Shown here: positions 9,668 through 18,194 of the stretch, piece by piece | Position numbering within the stretch: position 1 is the stretch's first letter | How the letters are laid out: the number at the start of each line of letters is the position of its first letter | Source of the DNA: Dryocola clanedunensis subsp. sulfonylureivorans | Lineage (GTDB): Bacteria; Pseudomonadota; Gammaproteobacteria; Enterobacterales; Enterobacteriaceae | Assembly (NCBI RefSeq): GCF_016756775.1 | Contig: NZ_JAERMU010000007.1 | Span: 62,001 to 126,000 of the forward strand | Direction: 5' to 3' | Length of the DNA stretch: 64,000 bases | Notes under the pieces: model-generated | Seen by the model: the letters and a program-made list of their open reading frames with translations, nothing else | Database searches by the model: none | Told to the model about the DNA's origin: nothing | Translations under genes and position numbers: made by a program

Positions 9668-11401
9668 GTGAAACAGCAAACGCAACTTCGCCGTCGGATC
9701 GTGGATGATTCGGTGGTGCTCCCGGCGGGGTTATCCCCGCTGTTAAAGCGCCTCTACGCCAGCCGTGGGGTGCGCGGTGAACAGGATCTTGAACGCAGTG
9801 TGAAAGGGATGCTGCCATGGCAGCAGCTCAACGGCATGAAAGAGGCCGTGGACATTCTGCACAACGCCTTTCGCGCAGGACTGCGCATTATTGTGGTCGG
9901 CGATTTTGATGCGGATGGCGCAACAAGCACTGCTTTGAGCGTGCTTGCGCTTCGTGGCCTGGGCGGCTCCAACATTGGCTACCTGGTACCGAATCGCTTT
10001 GAAGATGGCTATGGTTTAAGTCCGGAGGTGGTGGATCAGGCCCACGCGCGTGGCGCGCAGCTGATCCTCACCGTGGATAACGGCATTTCGTCCCACAGCG
10101 GCGTCCAACGCGCCCACGAACTGGGTATTCCTGTGGTGGTCACCGATCACCACCTGCCCGGGCCGGAACTCCCTGCCGCAAAAGCCATCATCAACCCAAA
10201 CCTGGTGGACTGTGACTTCCCGTCCAAATCGCTGGCTGGCGTGGGTGTGGCCTTCTATCTGATGCTGGCCTTGCGCGCTCACTTACGGGATGTCGGCTGG
10301 TTCGAGCAGCAGGGGCTGGCAGTCCCTAATCTGGCGGAACTGCTGGATCTGGTGGCTTTAGGCACGGTGGCGGACGTCGTCCCGCTGGACACGAATAACC
10401 GTATTCTTACCTGGCAGGGCTTAAGCCGCATCCGTGCGCGCAAGTGCCGTCCGGGGATTCTCGCTCTGCTTGAGGTTGCTAATCGAGAACCGCATAAGCT
10501 TGCGGCGAGCGATTTAGGTTTTGCCCTGGGGCCGCGCCTGAATGCCGCAGGCCGTCTGGACGATATGTCCGTCGGCGTGGCGCTTTTGCTGAGCGAAAAC
10601 ATTGGCGAAGCCCGTATGCTGGCTAATGAACTCGATGCGCTGAATCAGACGCGCAAAGAGATTGAGCAGGGCATGCAGGTGGAAGCTCTGTCGCTGTGCG
10701 ATGCGCTGGAGCGCAGCAACGAAACGCTGCCGTACGGGTTGGCAATGTATCACCCGGAATGGCATCAGGGCGTCGTGGGTATTCTGGCTTCGCGCATCAA
10801 AGAGCGTTTTAACCGTCCGGTGATTGCGTTTGCCCCCGCGGGGGACGGCACCCTCAAAGGTTCCGGCCGTTCGATTCAGGGTCTGCATATGCGGGATGCC
10901 CTGGAAAGACTCGATACCCTGCACCCGGGCCTGATGCTGAAATTCGGCGGGCACGCCATGGCGGCAGGCTTGTCGCTGGAAGAGCCTCGTTTTGAAGAGT
11001 TCCGTCAGCGCTTTGGCGATCTGGTCGGCGAATGGCTCGATCCGGCCCTGCTGCAGGGGGAAATCTGGTCTGATGGCGAGCTGTCCACGCAAGAGCTGAC
11101 GCTGGAAGTCGCCGAAATGCTGCGCGATGCGGGGCCGTGGGGGCAAATGTTCCCGGAGCCGCTGTTTGACGGTAAGTTCCGTCTTCTACAGCAGAGGCTG
11201 GTAGGCGAGCGTCATCTTAAGGTGATGGTTGAACCGCTGGGCGGAGGGCCGCTTATTGATGGTATTGCGTTTAACGTTGATACCACCTGCTGGCCAGATA
11301 ACGGCGTGCGGGAAGTGGAGTTGGCCTTCAAGCTCGACGTTAACGAATTTCGTGGCAACCGCAGCGTACAGCTTTTAATCGACCATATCTGGCCTTTATA
11401 G
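9668..11401 (+). CDS. recJ: Single-stranded-DNA-specific exonuclease RecJ
   Basis: 5'-to-3' ssDNA exonuclease of the RecF pathway, mismatch repair and base-excision repair. It is 577 residues, the same as E. coli. DHH-phosphoesterase motifs are intact: VGDFDADGATST near residue 78, TVDNGIS, VTDHHLPG, and the DHHA1 motif GGHAMAAGLS. Translation starts at GTG, 7 nt after the dsbC stop, so it is cotranscribed with dsbC. Confidence 0.97.
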   Translation: MKQQTQLRRRIVDDSVVLPAGLSPLLKRLYASRGVRGEQDLERSVKGMLPWQQLNGMKEAVDILHNAFRAGLRIIVVGDFDADGATSTALSVLALRGLGGSNIGYLVPNRFEDGYGLSPEVVDQAHARGAQLILTVDNGISSHSGVQRAHELGIPVVVTDHHLPGPELPAAKAIINPNLVDCDFPSKSLAGVGVAFYLMLALRAHLRDVGWFEQQGLAVPNLAELLDLVALGTVADVVPLDTNNRILTWQGLSRIRARKCRPGILALLEVANREPHKLAASDLGFALGPRLNAAGRLDDMSVGVALLLSENIGEARMLANELDALNQTRKEIEQGMQVEALSLCDALERSNETLPYGLAMYHPEWHQGVVGILASRIKERFNRPVIAFAPAGDGTLKGSGRSIQGLHMRDALERLDTLHPGLMLKFGGHAMAAGLSLEEPRFEEFRQRFGDLVGEWLDPALLQGEIWSDGELSTQELTLEVAEMLRDAGPWGQMFPEPLFDGKFRLLQQRLVGERHLKVMVEPLGGGPLIDGIAFNVDTTCWPDNGVREVELAFKLDVNEFRGNRSVQLLIDHIWPL

Positions 11402-11517
11402 CGCCTGAGTCAGGCTTAAAAGCCATAACCAACGCTATAAAATGCGGCGTAATTCCGGTAAACTTTCCGGTTTACGACCGCATTTTCGTCTTCTGACATC
11501 AACATAAGAAATTAAGC

Positions 11518-12616
11518 ATGTTTGAAATTAACCCGGTAAAAAACCGCATCCAGGACCTCACAGAGCGCAGCGACGTTCTTAGGGGGTATCTTTGACTACG
11601 ATGCCAAGAAAGAGCGCCTGGAAGAAGTAAACGCAGAGCTGGAACAGCCTGACGTCTGGAACGAACCTGAACGTGCTCAGGCGCTGGGTAAAGAACGTTC
11701 CACGCTGGAAGCGATTGTCGACACCCTCGACCAAATGACCCAGGGCCTGGAAGATGTTTCCGGTCTGCTGGAGCTGGCCGTAGAAGCTGACGACGAAGAG
11801 ACCTTCAACGAAGCCGTAGCCGAACTGAACGTGCTGGAAACCAAGCTCGAGCAGCTTGAGTTCCGCCGCATGTTCTCCGGCGATTACGACAGCGCTGACT
11901 GCTATATCGATATCCAGGCTGGCTCCGGCGGCACCGAAGCGCAAGACTGGGCAAGCATGCTGATGCGTATGTACCTGCGTTGGGCGGAAGCCCGCGGGTT
12001 CAAGACTGAAATTATTGAAGAGTCTGAAGGCGAGGTCGCGGGTATCAAGTCCGTGACCATCCGTATTCAGGGTGAATACGCCTTCGGCTGGCTGCGTACT
12101 GAAACGGGCGTCCACCGCCTGGTTCGTAAGAGTCCGTTTGACTCCGGCGGTCGTCGTCACACCTCCTTCAGCTCGGCGTTCGTCTACCCGGAAGTGGATG
12201 ACGACATTGATATCGATATCAACCCGGCGGATCTGCGCATCGACGTATACCGTGCGTCAGGCGCAGGGGGGCAGCACGTTAACCGTACGGAATCTGCGGT
12301 GCGTATTACCCATATTCCGACCAATACCGTGACCCAGTGCCAGAACGACCGTTCGCAGCATAAGAACAAAGAACAGGCCATGAAGCAGATGAAGGCGAAG
12401 CTGTACGAGCTGGAAATGCAGAAGAAAAATGCTGAGAAGCAGGCGCTGGAAGATAACAAATCGGATATTGGCTGGGGCAGCCAGATTCGCTCTTACGTAC
12501 TGGACGACTCTCGTATCAAAGATTTGCGCACAGGGGTTGAAACCCGTAACACGCAGGCGGTACTGGATGGCGATCTGGACAAATTTATCGAAGCAAGTTT
12601 GAAAGCAGGGTTATGA
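11518..12616 (+). CDS. prfB: Peptide chain release factor RF2 (programmed +1 frameshift)
   Basis: Class I release factor that reads UAA and UGA. Translation begins at ATG 11518, meets an in-frame TGA at codon 26 (11593-11595) and continues in the +1 frame, giving 365 residues as in E. coli. The anticodon-mimic SPF and catalytic GGQ (GAGGQHVN) motifs are present. The residue four before the GGQ glycine is alanine (YRASGAGGQ), where E. coli K-12 has the activity-lowering threonine 246; most bacteria carry Ala or Ser. lysS follows after 9 nt. Confidence 0.97.
11581..11596 (+). promoter_or_regulatory. prfB autoregulatory +1 frameshift site
   Basis: AGGGGG acts as an internal Shine-Dalgarno and is followed at the standard 3-nt gap by the slip codon and stop, CTT TGA C. 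Low RF2 favours slippage of the ribosome from CUU to UUU, which restores RF2 synthesis. Confidence 0.96.
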
Positions 12617-12625
12617 GGAACCAAC

Positions 12626-14140
12626 ATGTCTGAACAACAAGCACAGGGCACCGAAGCGGTCGATTTAAATAATGAACTGAAAGCTCGCCGCGAGAAGCTG
12701 GCTGGTCTGCGCGAGCAGGGCATTCCCTTCCCGAACGACTTCCGCCGTGAACATACCTCAGACCAGCTGCATGCAGACTTTGACGGTAAAGAAAACGAAG
12801 AGCTCGAAGACCTGAACATCGAAGTGACCGTTGCAGGTCGCATGATGACCCGTCGTATTATGGGTAAAGCGTCCTTTGTCACCTTACAGGACGTTGGTGG
12901 TCGTATTCAGCTGTACGTTGCCCGCGACGATCTGGCAGAAGGCATCTACAACGAACAGTTCAAAAAGTGGGACCTGGGCGATATCCTCGGCGCGCGTGGC
13001 AAACTGTTTAAAACCAAGACTGGCGAGCTGTCCATCCACTGTACCGAGCTGCGTCTGCTGACCAAAGCATTGCGTCCGCTGCCGGATAAATTCCACGGCC
13101 TGCAGGATCAGGAAGCGCGTTACCGTCAGCGTTATCTGGATCTGATCTCTAACGATGAATCCCGCAATACCTTTAAAGTGCGCTCCCAGATCATGTCTGG
13201 TATCCGTAACTTCATGGTTGGCCGCGGCTTCATGGAAGTTGAAACGCCAATGATGCAGGTTATCCCTGGGGGTGCGTCTGCTCGTCCGTTTATCACTCAC
13301 CATAATGCGCTGGACATCGATATGTACCTGCGTATCGCACCGGAGCTTTATCTGAAGCGCCTGGTAGTGGGTGGTTTTGAGCGCGTTTTCGAAATTAACC
13401 GTAACTTCCGTAACGAAGGCATCTCTCCGCGTCACAACCCAGAGTTCACCATGATGGAACTCTACATGGCGTACGCGGATTACAAAGACCTGATTGAACT
13501 GACCGAGTCCCTGTTCCGTACGCTTGCGCACGAAGTGCTGGGCACCGCACAGGTTGCTTACGGCGAGCAGATGTTCGACTTCGATCAGCCGTTTGCCAAA
13601 CTGACCATGCGCGAAGCGATCAAAAAATACCGTCCGGAAACCAATATTGCGGATCTGGATGATATGGCTAAGGCGCTGGAAATCGCGGCCGCTATCGGTA
13701 TCAAAGTTGAGAAGAGCTGGGGTCTGGGCCGCGTTGTGACTGAGATCTTTGAAGAAGTGGCGGAAAGCCATCTGATTCAGCCGACCTTCATCACCGAATA
13801 CCCGGCAGAAGTTTCTCCGCTGGCCCGTCGTAACGACGAGAACCCGGAAATCACCGACCGCTTTGAATTCTTCATCGGCGGCCGTGAAATCGGTAACGGC
13901 TTCTCCGAGCTTAACGATGCAGAAGACCAGGCTCAGCGCTTTGCAGATCAGGTTGCCGCGAAAGATGCTGGCGACGACGAAGCGATGTTCTTTGACGAAG
14001 ATTACGTGACCGCGCTCGAGCACGGCCTGCCGCCAACGGCGGGTCTGGGCATTGGTATCGACCGTATGGTTATGCTGTTCACCAACAGCCATACCATCCG
14101 TGACGTGATCCTGTTCCCGGCGCTGCGTCCGGTTAAGTAA
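12626..14140 (+). CDS. lysS: Lysyl-tRNA synthetase, class II
   Basis: Charges tRNA-Lys. The 504 residues compare with 505 in E. coli LysS. An N-terminal OB-fold anticodon-binding domain (about 60-150) precedes the class II catalytic core with motif 1 ([10 protein letters not shown]), motif 2 ([14 protein letters not shown]) and motif 3 ([13 protein letters not shown]). TGAGGA precedes the start, 9 nt after prfB. As only one copy is in the window, I cannot say whether a lysU paralogue exists. Confidence 0.97.
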   Translation: MSEQQAQGTEAVDLNNELKARREKLAGLREQGIPFPNDFRREHTSDQLHADFDGKENEELEDLNIEVTVAGRMMTRRIMGKASFVTLQDVGGRIQLYVARDDLAEGIYNEQFKKWDLGDILGARGKLFKTKTGELSIHCTELRLLTKALRPLPDKFHGLQDQEARYRQRYLDLISNDESRNTFKVRSQIMSGIRNFMVGRGFMEVETPMMQVIPGGASARPFITHHNALDIDMYLRIAPELYLKRLVVGGFERVFEINRNFRNEGISPRHNPEFTMMELYMAYADYKDLIELTESLFRTLAHEVLGTAQVAYGEQMFDFDQPFAKLTMREAIKKYRPETNIADLDDMAKALEIAAAIGIKVEKSWGLGRVVTEIFEEVAESHLIQPTFITEYPAEVSPLARRNDENPEITDRFEFFIGGREIGNGFSELNDAEDQAQRFADQVAAKDAGDDEAMFFDEDYVTALEHGLPPTAGLGIGIDRMVMLFTNSHTIRDVILFPALRPVK

Positions 14141-14148
14141 GCAGCAGT

Positions 14149-14170
14149 ATTCCTCCCTGCGGGGAGGAAT
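14149..14170 (+). terminator. First hairpin after lysS
   Basis: ATTCCTCCC, TGCG loop, GGGAGGAAT: a perfect 9-bp stem 8 nt after the lysS stop. It is followed by TAGATTG rather than a T-run, so alone it would be a weak terminator. Confidence 0.55.
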
Positions 14171-14180
14171 TAGATTGCTG

Positions 14181-14216
14181 ACAAAGAAGGAAAAAACGTG
14201 GTTTTTCCTTCTTTGT
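14181..14216. terminator. Long A/T-edged hairpin after lysS
   Basis: Arms ACAAAGAAGGAAAAA and TTTTTCCTTCTTTGT are perfectly complementary over 15 bp around a 6-nt loop. It is likely a transcript end structure for the prfB-lysS unit. A third hairpin (GAAAATCAA-CGAA-TTGATTTTC, 14228-14249) follows within 12 nt. Confidence 0.5.
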
Positions 14217-14338
14217 GCTTAGCAGCCGAAAATCAACGAATTGATTTTCCTGATTATTAGATAAAATCTGCTCGTTTATTAAACGGTTTAGGTTTGTCAT
14301 CAGTTTTCTTTTTCTTAGATAATTTTCAGAGGGTTAGT

Positions 14339-15103
14339 TTGCGCAAGGAAAGCATCATCCGCATATGGGTACTGAATGCCATCGTCGCGCTTCTCAGCCT
14401 GTCTCTTATCGCTTGCTCCTCCAACAAAGCAGGCGGTTCTAAGGCCTCCGTAGGCAGCTACAGCGGCTCGGTCTACACCGTTAAACGTGGTGACACCCTC
14501 TATCGCATCTCGCGTATGACCGGCTCAAGCGTCGGTACGCTCGCGCGTCTGAATAGTATTTCAGCGCCCTATACGCTGGAGATCGGCCAGAAAATCCGTG
14601 TGAAGAGCAGCTCAGGCTCCTCGAAATCGAAAAAGACTGCCGTAGCGAAAAGCACTAAGTCACATTCATCGTCGCGCTCAAGTATTGCGAAAGTTGCCCC
14701 GCCTCCAGTGGGATCAAAGTGCTGGCGCTGGCCAACCACGGGCAAAATTATCGAACCGTTCTCCAACAGTGAAGGCGGGAACAAAGGGATTGATATAGCA
14801 GGCTCTCGCGGGCAGCCAATTTACGCGTCAGCGGCGGGAACAGTGGTTTACGTGGGCGATCAGCTGCGGGGCTACGGCAACCTTGTGATGATCAAACACA
14901 GTGAAGATTACATCACGGCGTATGCGCATAACGACACTACGCTTGTGAATAATGGGCAGAAGGTGAGTGCAGGGCAAAAAATTGCCACCATGGGCAGCAC
15001 CGGTTCGAATACCGTGAACCTGCACTTCCAGATCCGCTATCGCGCCACGGCCATCGATCCGCAGCGTTATTTGCCGCCACAGGGCAGCAAACCGTCCTGC
15101 TAA
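14339..15103 (+). CDS. actS: Amidase activator ActS (YgeR), LysM/M23 lipoprotein
   Basis: Envelope lipoprotein that activates septal amidases in E. coli. From a TTG start preceded by AGAGGG the protein has 254 residues (251 in E. coli). A lipobox LIAC sits at the end of the signal peptide. A LysM domain (YTVKRGDTLYRISRMTGSS onward) binds peptidoglycan, a Ser/Lys-rich linker follows, and the C terminus is a degenerate LytM (M23) domain that lacks most zinc ligands, as expected for an activator. A reading from 14294 would put charged sequence ahead of the signal. The TTG start is inferred from Shine-Dalgarno spacing and family length. Confidence 0.85.
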   Translation: MRKESIIRIWVLNAIVALLSLSLIACSSNKAGGSKASVGSYSGSVYTVKRGDTLYRISRMTGSSVGTLARLNSISAPYTLEIGQKIRVKSSSGSSKSKKTAVAKSTKSHSSSRSSIAKVAPPPVGSKCWRWPTTGKIIEPFSNSEGGNKGIDIAGSRGQPIYASAAGTVVYVGDQLRGYGNLVMIKHSEDYITAYAHNDTTLVNNGQKVSAGQKIATMGSTGSNTVNLHFQIRYRATAIDPQRYLPPQGSKPSC

Positions 15104-15195
15104 GGCCACGGCAACCGTATAAAATACCACCACTTAGCAGGCTGGCCCCTTGCTACCAGGCCCCGGAGGGTTATAATGCCGGGGCTTCCCAAAAA

Positions 15196-15269
15196 GCGGG
15201 TGTAGTTCAATGGTAGAACGGCAGCTTCCCAAGCTGCATACGAGGGTTCGATTCCCTTCACCCGCTCCA
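15196..15269 (+). tRNA. glyU: tRNA-Gly (anticodon CCC)
   Basis: 74 nt including encoded CCA. Acceptor stem GCGGGTG pairs with CACCCGC; the anticodon loop is TTCCCAA with anticodon CCC; the T-loop GGTTCGATTCC is intact. In E. coli this gene is an island insertion site (ETT2), and here too an accessory patch begins right after it. Confidence 0.97.
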
Positions 15270-15720
15270 ATTCTCCTGAATAATCAACAAGTTAGAATAT
15301 TCAGTTAGCTACGTTGCCCCGATACTCAAGGTACAACTTAAACTACCCATTGAACTACACCCGTACCTGTCGCGTGATTGGTCTGTGGTTTATGGGGGCA
15401 TATCATCACGCTGGCGGTGGTTCCAGGTTCTTACCGCGACAGCACAACAACGAACAAAAAGCCGATACCAGGCATTAACTCCCAAAACTTTCAGTGAAGC
15501 GCATTTTTTGCCGATGCTCCCACATGCCACACGTCGTGATGACGTTGCAGGGAATAAACAGGTTTATGGTGGTCTTCGTCCCTGCATACGGTATGCAGGC
15601 TCTGCCAGCGTCTCAGCCACGCTCCCTTAGGGGTACACGGTTATCCTGATAAACGTCACTGACTGACATAACCCCGATGAAGTCGCCACGCTCCGCACGT
15701 TGTCTTACCACCAACGGGCA
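15270..15720. other. Gene-poor stretch after glyU
   Basis: From the end of glyU to the regulatory region of the 216-residue gene (552 bp to its start codon) I see no convincing coding region. A possible 81-codon reading frame at 15385-15630 has no Shine-Dalgarno and an unlikely composition. The only recognisable element is an inverted fragment of a tRNA-Gly 5' end. No integrase remnant or second copy of the tRNA 3' end was found by eye. Confidence 0.5.
15343..15363 (-). repeat. Inverted fragment of the tRNA-Gly 5' end
   Basis: On the minus strand the sequence reads CGGGTGTAGTTCAATGGGTAG. It matches glyU from its second base through the D-loop with one extra G in the loop. The rest of a tRNA (anticodon and T arms) is not present, so it is not a functional gene. 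It faces glyU from 74 nt away. Confidence 0.65.
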
Positions 15721-15786
15721 TTAGACTTCTGTTGTCTAAAATCATGCGGTTAAATCGTAGACTGTGCTTTTAGCAGCCGTTATGAT
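15721..15786 (+). promoter_or_regulatory. Predicted promoter and inverted repeat for the 216-residue gene
   Basis: A palindrome TTAGAC - 7 nt - GTCTAA (15721-15739) precedes a plausible sigma-70 promoter: TAGACT at 15758-15763, a 17-bp spacer, and TATGAT at 15781-15786. The ATG follows 36 nt later with AAGGAC as ribosome site. The palindrome could be an operator. Confidence 0.4.
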
Positions 15787-15821
15787 TTCATTTCAAACAA
15801 CAATCATAAGGACTTTTGGGG

Positions 15822-16472
15822 ATGCAAAGCGCAAAGGAATTGGCAAAGGATATGCTTTCGGCATTGGATTTGGAAGATGAGGGGATGTTGGCTGCATATG
15901 TTAAAGGCTTTGTTCATTTCCCCGTTAACCTTTACTCCCTTGCTTATGATTTCATCCATACCGATGACAGACGGCAAAACATGGATGACAACATACGGAT
16001 GGCTGAACTAGTTGAACGAGCAACATCAAAGAAGCACATTAACTTAGTTGCAAGGGCGGTGAATGTGTTCATTGATGATTTCATGAAGCACGTCAACATG
16101 GCCGACATTGCAAAGAGGGTAGCAGAAGACACGATAGCGTCAACATTGGGGAGCTATACCTTTGGTGAGTTGACGGGGGTGAAAATAGGAAAGTTGATCT
16201 CATCACGGATCACTGTTTCGATAGCCTTTAGCATGTCTGTCAGTACGCTACTAATGATCGGTGGTGGTGTGTCAAGAGCTATACATTCATCAAGGTATCT
16301 AAAAACGACTAACTACGGCGTATATCGCAAACTGAGAGACCTTGGAGACTTAGATCTTCTTTATTTCGCCATCCAGGACAGAGTTAAGCCCTTCGAGAAA
16401 GCAACCAAACTGTCAAGGGAAAATCCCGCTCTCTTTAATCAGGCGGTGGAGTATTTCTTCAAGGGCTTGTGA
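15822..16472 (+). CDS. Uncharacterised protein with one hydrophobic segment
   Basis: I do not recognise this 216-residue protein. The N-terminal half looks soluble and helical, rich in charged residues (MQSAKELAKDMLSALDLEDE, then TDDRRQNMDDN). Residues about 132-156 (RITVSIAFSMSVSTLLMIGG) form the only strong membrane-like segment, followed by a charged C-terminal tail. AAGGAC lies 9 nt before the ATG. Base composition is visibly more AT-rich than the neighbouring backbone, suggesting transfer. It converges on a small two-helix membrane protein gene with only 4 bp between stop codons, a layout seen for pore-forming bacteriocins and their immunity genes. Any toxin role is inference. No cysteine or obvious catalytic motif was seen. 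Confidence 0.75.
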   Translation: MQSAKELAKDMLSALDLEDEGMLAAYVKGFVHFPVNLYSLAYDFIHTDDRRQNMDDNIRMAELVERATSKKHINLVARAVNVFIDDFMKHVNMADIAKRVAEDTIASTLGSYTFGELTGVKIGKLISSRITVSIAFSMSVSTLLMIGGGVSRAIHSSRYLKTTNYGVYRKLRDLGDLDLLYFAIQDRVKPFEKATKLSRENPALFNQAVEYFFKGL

Positions 16473-16476
16473 GCCT

Positions 16477-16692
16477 TTATTTTTTTATCTGCCGATACAG
16501 TAGCCAGGAAATTAGGCCCATAACTATAGTGAACGTCCAGCGCCCTAAAATGAACATGTAAGCGTGCTTGTCCCCAATAGATTCGGGGAACGCACTTACC
16601 ATCAAGGCCACGTTAGAGATTACTGACGTTATCGCGAAAAGCGCAGAGACTATTATTCCTGTCCAAATCAGGAAAGTTAGCAGTTTTTTCAT
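16477..16692 (-). CDS. Small two-helix membrane protein
   Basis: Unrecognised protein of 71 residues. Helix 1 spans about 4-30 (LLTFLIWTGIIVSALFAITS and on) and helix 2 about 48-65 (WTFTIVMGLISWLLY), with a short loop containing FPESIGDKHAY and a basic tail RQIKK. The start is chosen because AAGGA lies 8 nt before this ATG; a six-residue upstream extension lacks one. It is convergent with the 216-residue gene and could encode its immunity or antagonist protein. It could equally be an unrelated small membrane protein. Confidence 0.65.
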   Translation of the reverse strand: MKKLLTFLIWTGIIVSALFAITSVISNVALMVSAFPESIGDKHAYMFILGRWTFTIVMGLISWLLYRQIKK

Positions 16693-16813
16693 TCGTGATT
16701 TCCTTATCAATTATCTGGTTTATCTCTTCGCAAGTGTACTTAATCGACAATGACGAGTAAATGAGCAGATGTAACTAAGCCAAGTGACCTGCCCCCAGTC
16801 TTAGATACAACGA

Positions 16814-17647
16814 TCAGTTAGTAATGTCGGTTTGATTACCTTCTAATTTTCTGTTTCTCCAGCCTGCTGCAAACTCAGATGGTGTCTGGTAATTCAGCGA
16901 CGAATGTGGACGGCACTCGTTATAATCCTGCCGCCAGTCATTAATGATTTTCCTAGCGTGAGCAATATCGCTGAAGCAGTGCTCATTCAGGCATTCATCG
17001 CGAAAGCGTCCGTTAAAACTCTCAATAAATCCGTTCTGCGTTGGCTTGCCCGGCTGGATTAAGCGCAGCTCCACGCCATGCTCATAAGCCCACTGGTCAA
17101 GTGCTCTGCAGGTAAACTCCGGACCCTGGTCAGTTCTTATCGTAGCCGGATAGCCGCGAAACAGCGCAATGCTGTCCAGAATACGCGTGACCTGCACGCC
17201 TGAAATCCCGAAGGCAACAGTGACTGTCAGGCATTCCTTCGTGAAGTCATCCACGCAGATAAGGCACTTGATCCTGCGACCGGTGGCCAGTGCGTCCATG
17301 ACGAAATCCATCGACCAGGTCAGATTGGGCGCCATCGGGCGGAGCAGCGGCAGACGTTCTGTTGCCAGCCCTTTACGACGTCGTCTGCGTTTTACCCTCA
17401 GGCCATTAAGTTGATAGATACGGTAAACCCGCTTGTGGTTAACACAAAGACCTTCACGCCGCAGAAGTTGCCAGATACGCCGATAACCAAAACGGCGGCG
17501 TTCAAGTGCCAGCTCTGTGATGCGTAGAGACAGCTGCGCGTCAGCAGCCGGACGCTGAACCGAATAACGGCAGGTTGACAGGGACAGACCTGCCAGCCTG
17601 CAGACACGACGTTGCGACAGACCCGTAGCCTCGCACATAACTTCCAC
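16814..17647 (-). CDS. IS3-family transposase OrfB (DDE integrase core)
   Basis: 277 residues counted from a GTG, but OrfB of this family is normally made as an OrfAB fusion by -1 frameshifting. An N-terminal HTH_21 region ([16 protein letters not shown]) is followed by the rve integrase core. The DDE triad is visible as the Asp of [10 protein letters not shown], the Asp of RTDQGPEF and the Glu of [16 protein letters not shown]. The C terminus [13 protein letters not shown] is typical. The reading frame is intact, but its OrfA partner is broken. Confidence 0.9.
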   Translation of the reverse strand: MEVMCEATGLSQRRVCRLAGLSLSTCRYSVQRPAADAQLSLRITELALERRRFGYRRIWQLLRREGLCVNHKRVYRIYQLNGLRVKRRRRRKGLATERLPLLRPMAPNLTWSMDFVMDALATGRRIKCLICVDDFTKECLTVTVAFGISGVQVTRILDSIALFRGYPATIRTDQGPEFTCRALDQWAYEHGVELRLIQPGKPTQNGFIESFNGRFRDECLNEHCFSDIAHARKIINDWRQDYNECRPHSSLNYQTPSEFAAGWRNRKLEGNQTDITN

Positions 17648-17670
17648 GGCTTCCCGCTTCTGGTCTGTCG

Positions 17671-17920
17671 TCAGTACTTTCGCCCAGGAGCCACCTGAAG
17701 CGCCTCCTTATCCAGCATGGCTTCAGCAAGCAGCTTCTTGAGTCTGGCGTTCTCTTCCTCAAGCGACTTCAGGCACCTCCATACCGCCATACTTCTTACG
17801 CCATGTGTAAAACGTGGCATCTGAAATGGCGTGCTTACGGCAGAGCTCACGGGCAGAAACTCCGGCTTCGGCCTCGCGGAGAATACTGATGAGCTGTTCG
17901 TCGGAAAAACGCTTCTTCAT
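17671..17920 (-). pseudogene. IS3-family OrfA, broken by a small internal deletion
   Basis: From ATG 17920 the frame encodes a normal helix-turn-helix start (MKKRFSDEQLISILREAEAG, then HAISDATFYTWRKKYGGMEV) but stops at TGA 17759-17761 after 53 codons. The leucine-zipper part (LKSLEEENARLKKLLAEAML) continues in another frame to a stop at 17671. Related OrfA proteins, from memory, have a few extra residues between GGMEV and LKSLEEE; about 14 nt seem to be lost between two CTGAAGT-like repeats. This would prevent the OrfAB fusion. Confidence 0.75.
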
Positions 17921-17990
17921 GGGGATGTCCTCATGTGGCTTATGAAGACATTACTAACATCGCGGTGTGTTAATCAACGGGGAGCAGGTC

Positions 17991-18194
17991 AAGATCGGTA
18001 AAGAATCAGGCTCTTCCACGGCTTCGATCACCGGAAAACAACGACCACCTGATTACCGTTGCCACTGCTGAAACCTTGTGATCCACCTACGGTGCTTCGT
18101 TGATGTACACATCACGGCGCTTTATGGCTACTATTGCCTGAAATCAGGAGGAAAGGCGAGGATAGCCCCATTTCTGAGGCTATTTGATGTGGGA
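17991..18194. other. Short gene-free stretch between IS and rcnA
   Basis: About 200 bp between the IS end and the rcnA stop codon. I see no gene, RNA or clear repeat in it. A 61-codon frame (18078-18263) runs into rcnA on the other strand and is not supported. Confidence 0.4.

Larger units (their letters stand above)
16785..17990 (-). mobile_element. IS3-family insertion sequence (IS407-like), decayed
   Basis: About 1.2 kb. The outer ends are imperfect inverted repeats: TGACCTGCCCCCAGT at the left and, on the other strand, (T)GACCTGCTCCCCGT at the right. A 3-bp AAG flanks both sides, which would fit the short target duplication of this family but is weak evidence. It encodes a complete OrfB and a frameshifted OrfA, so the element is probably unable to move on its own. 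It separates the unknown gene pair from rcnA. Confidence 0.85.

Noticed and set aside
12884-14092. 402-codon minus-strand frame opposite lysS
   Set aside because: Fully inside a canonical lysS; long antisense frames are common opposite high-GC genes with strong codon bias.
15385-15630. 81-codon plus-strand frame in the glyU patch
   Set aside because: No Shine-Dalgarno, odd composition and no recognisable motif; treated as non-coding.
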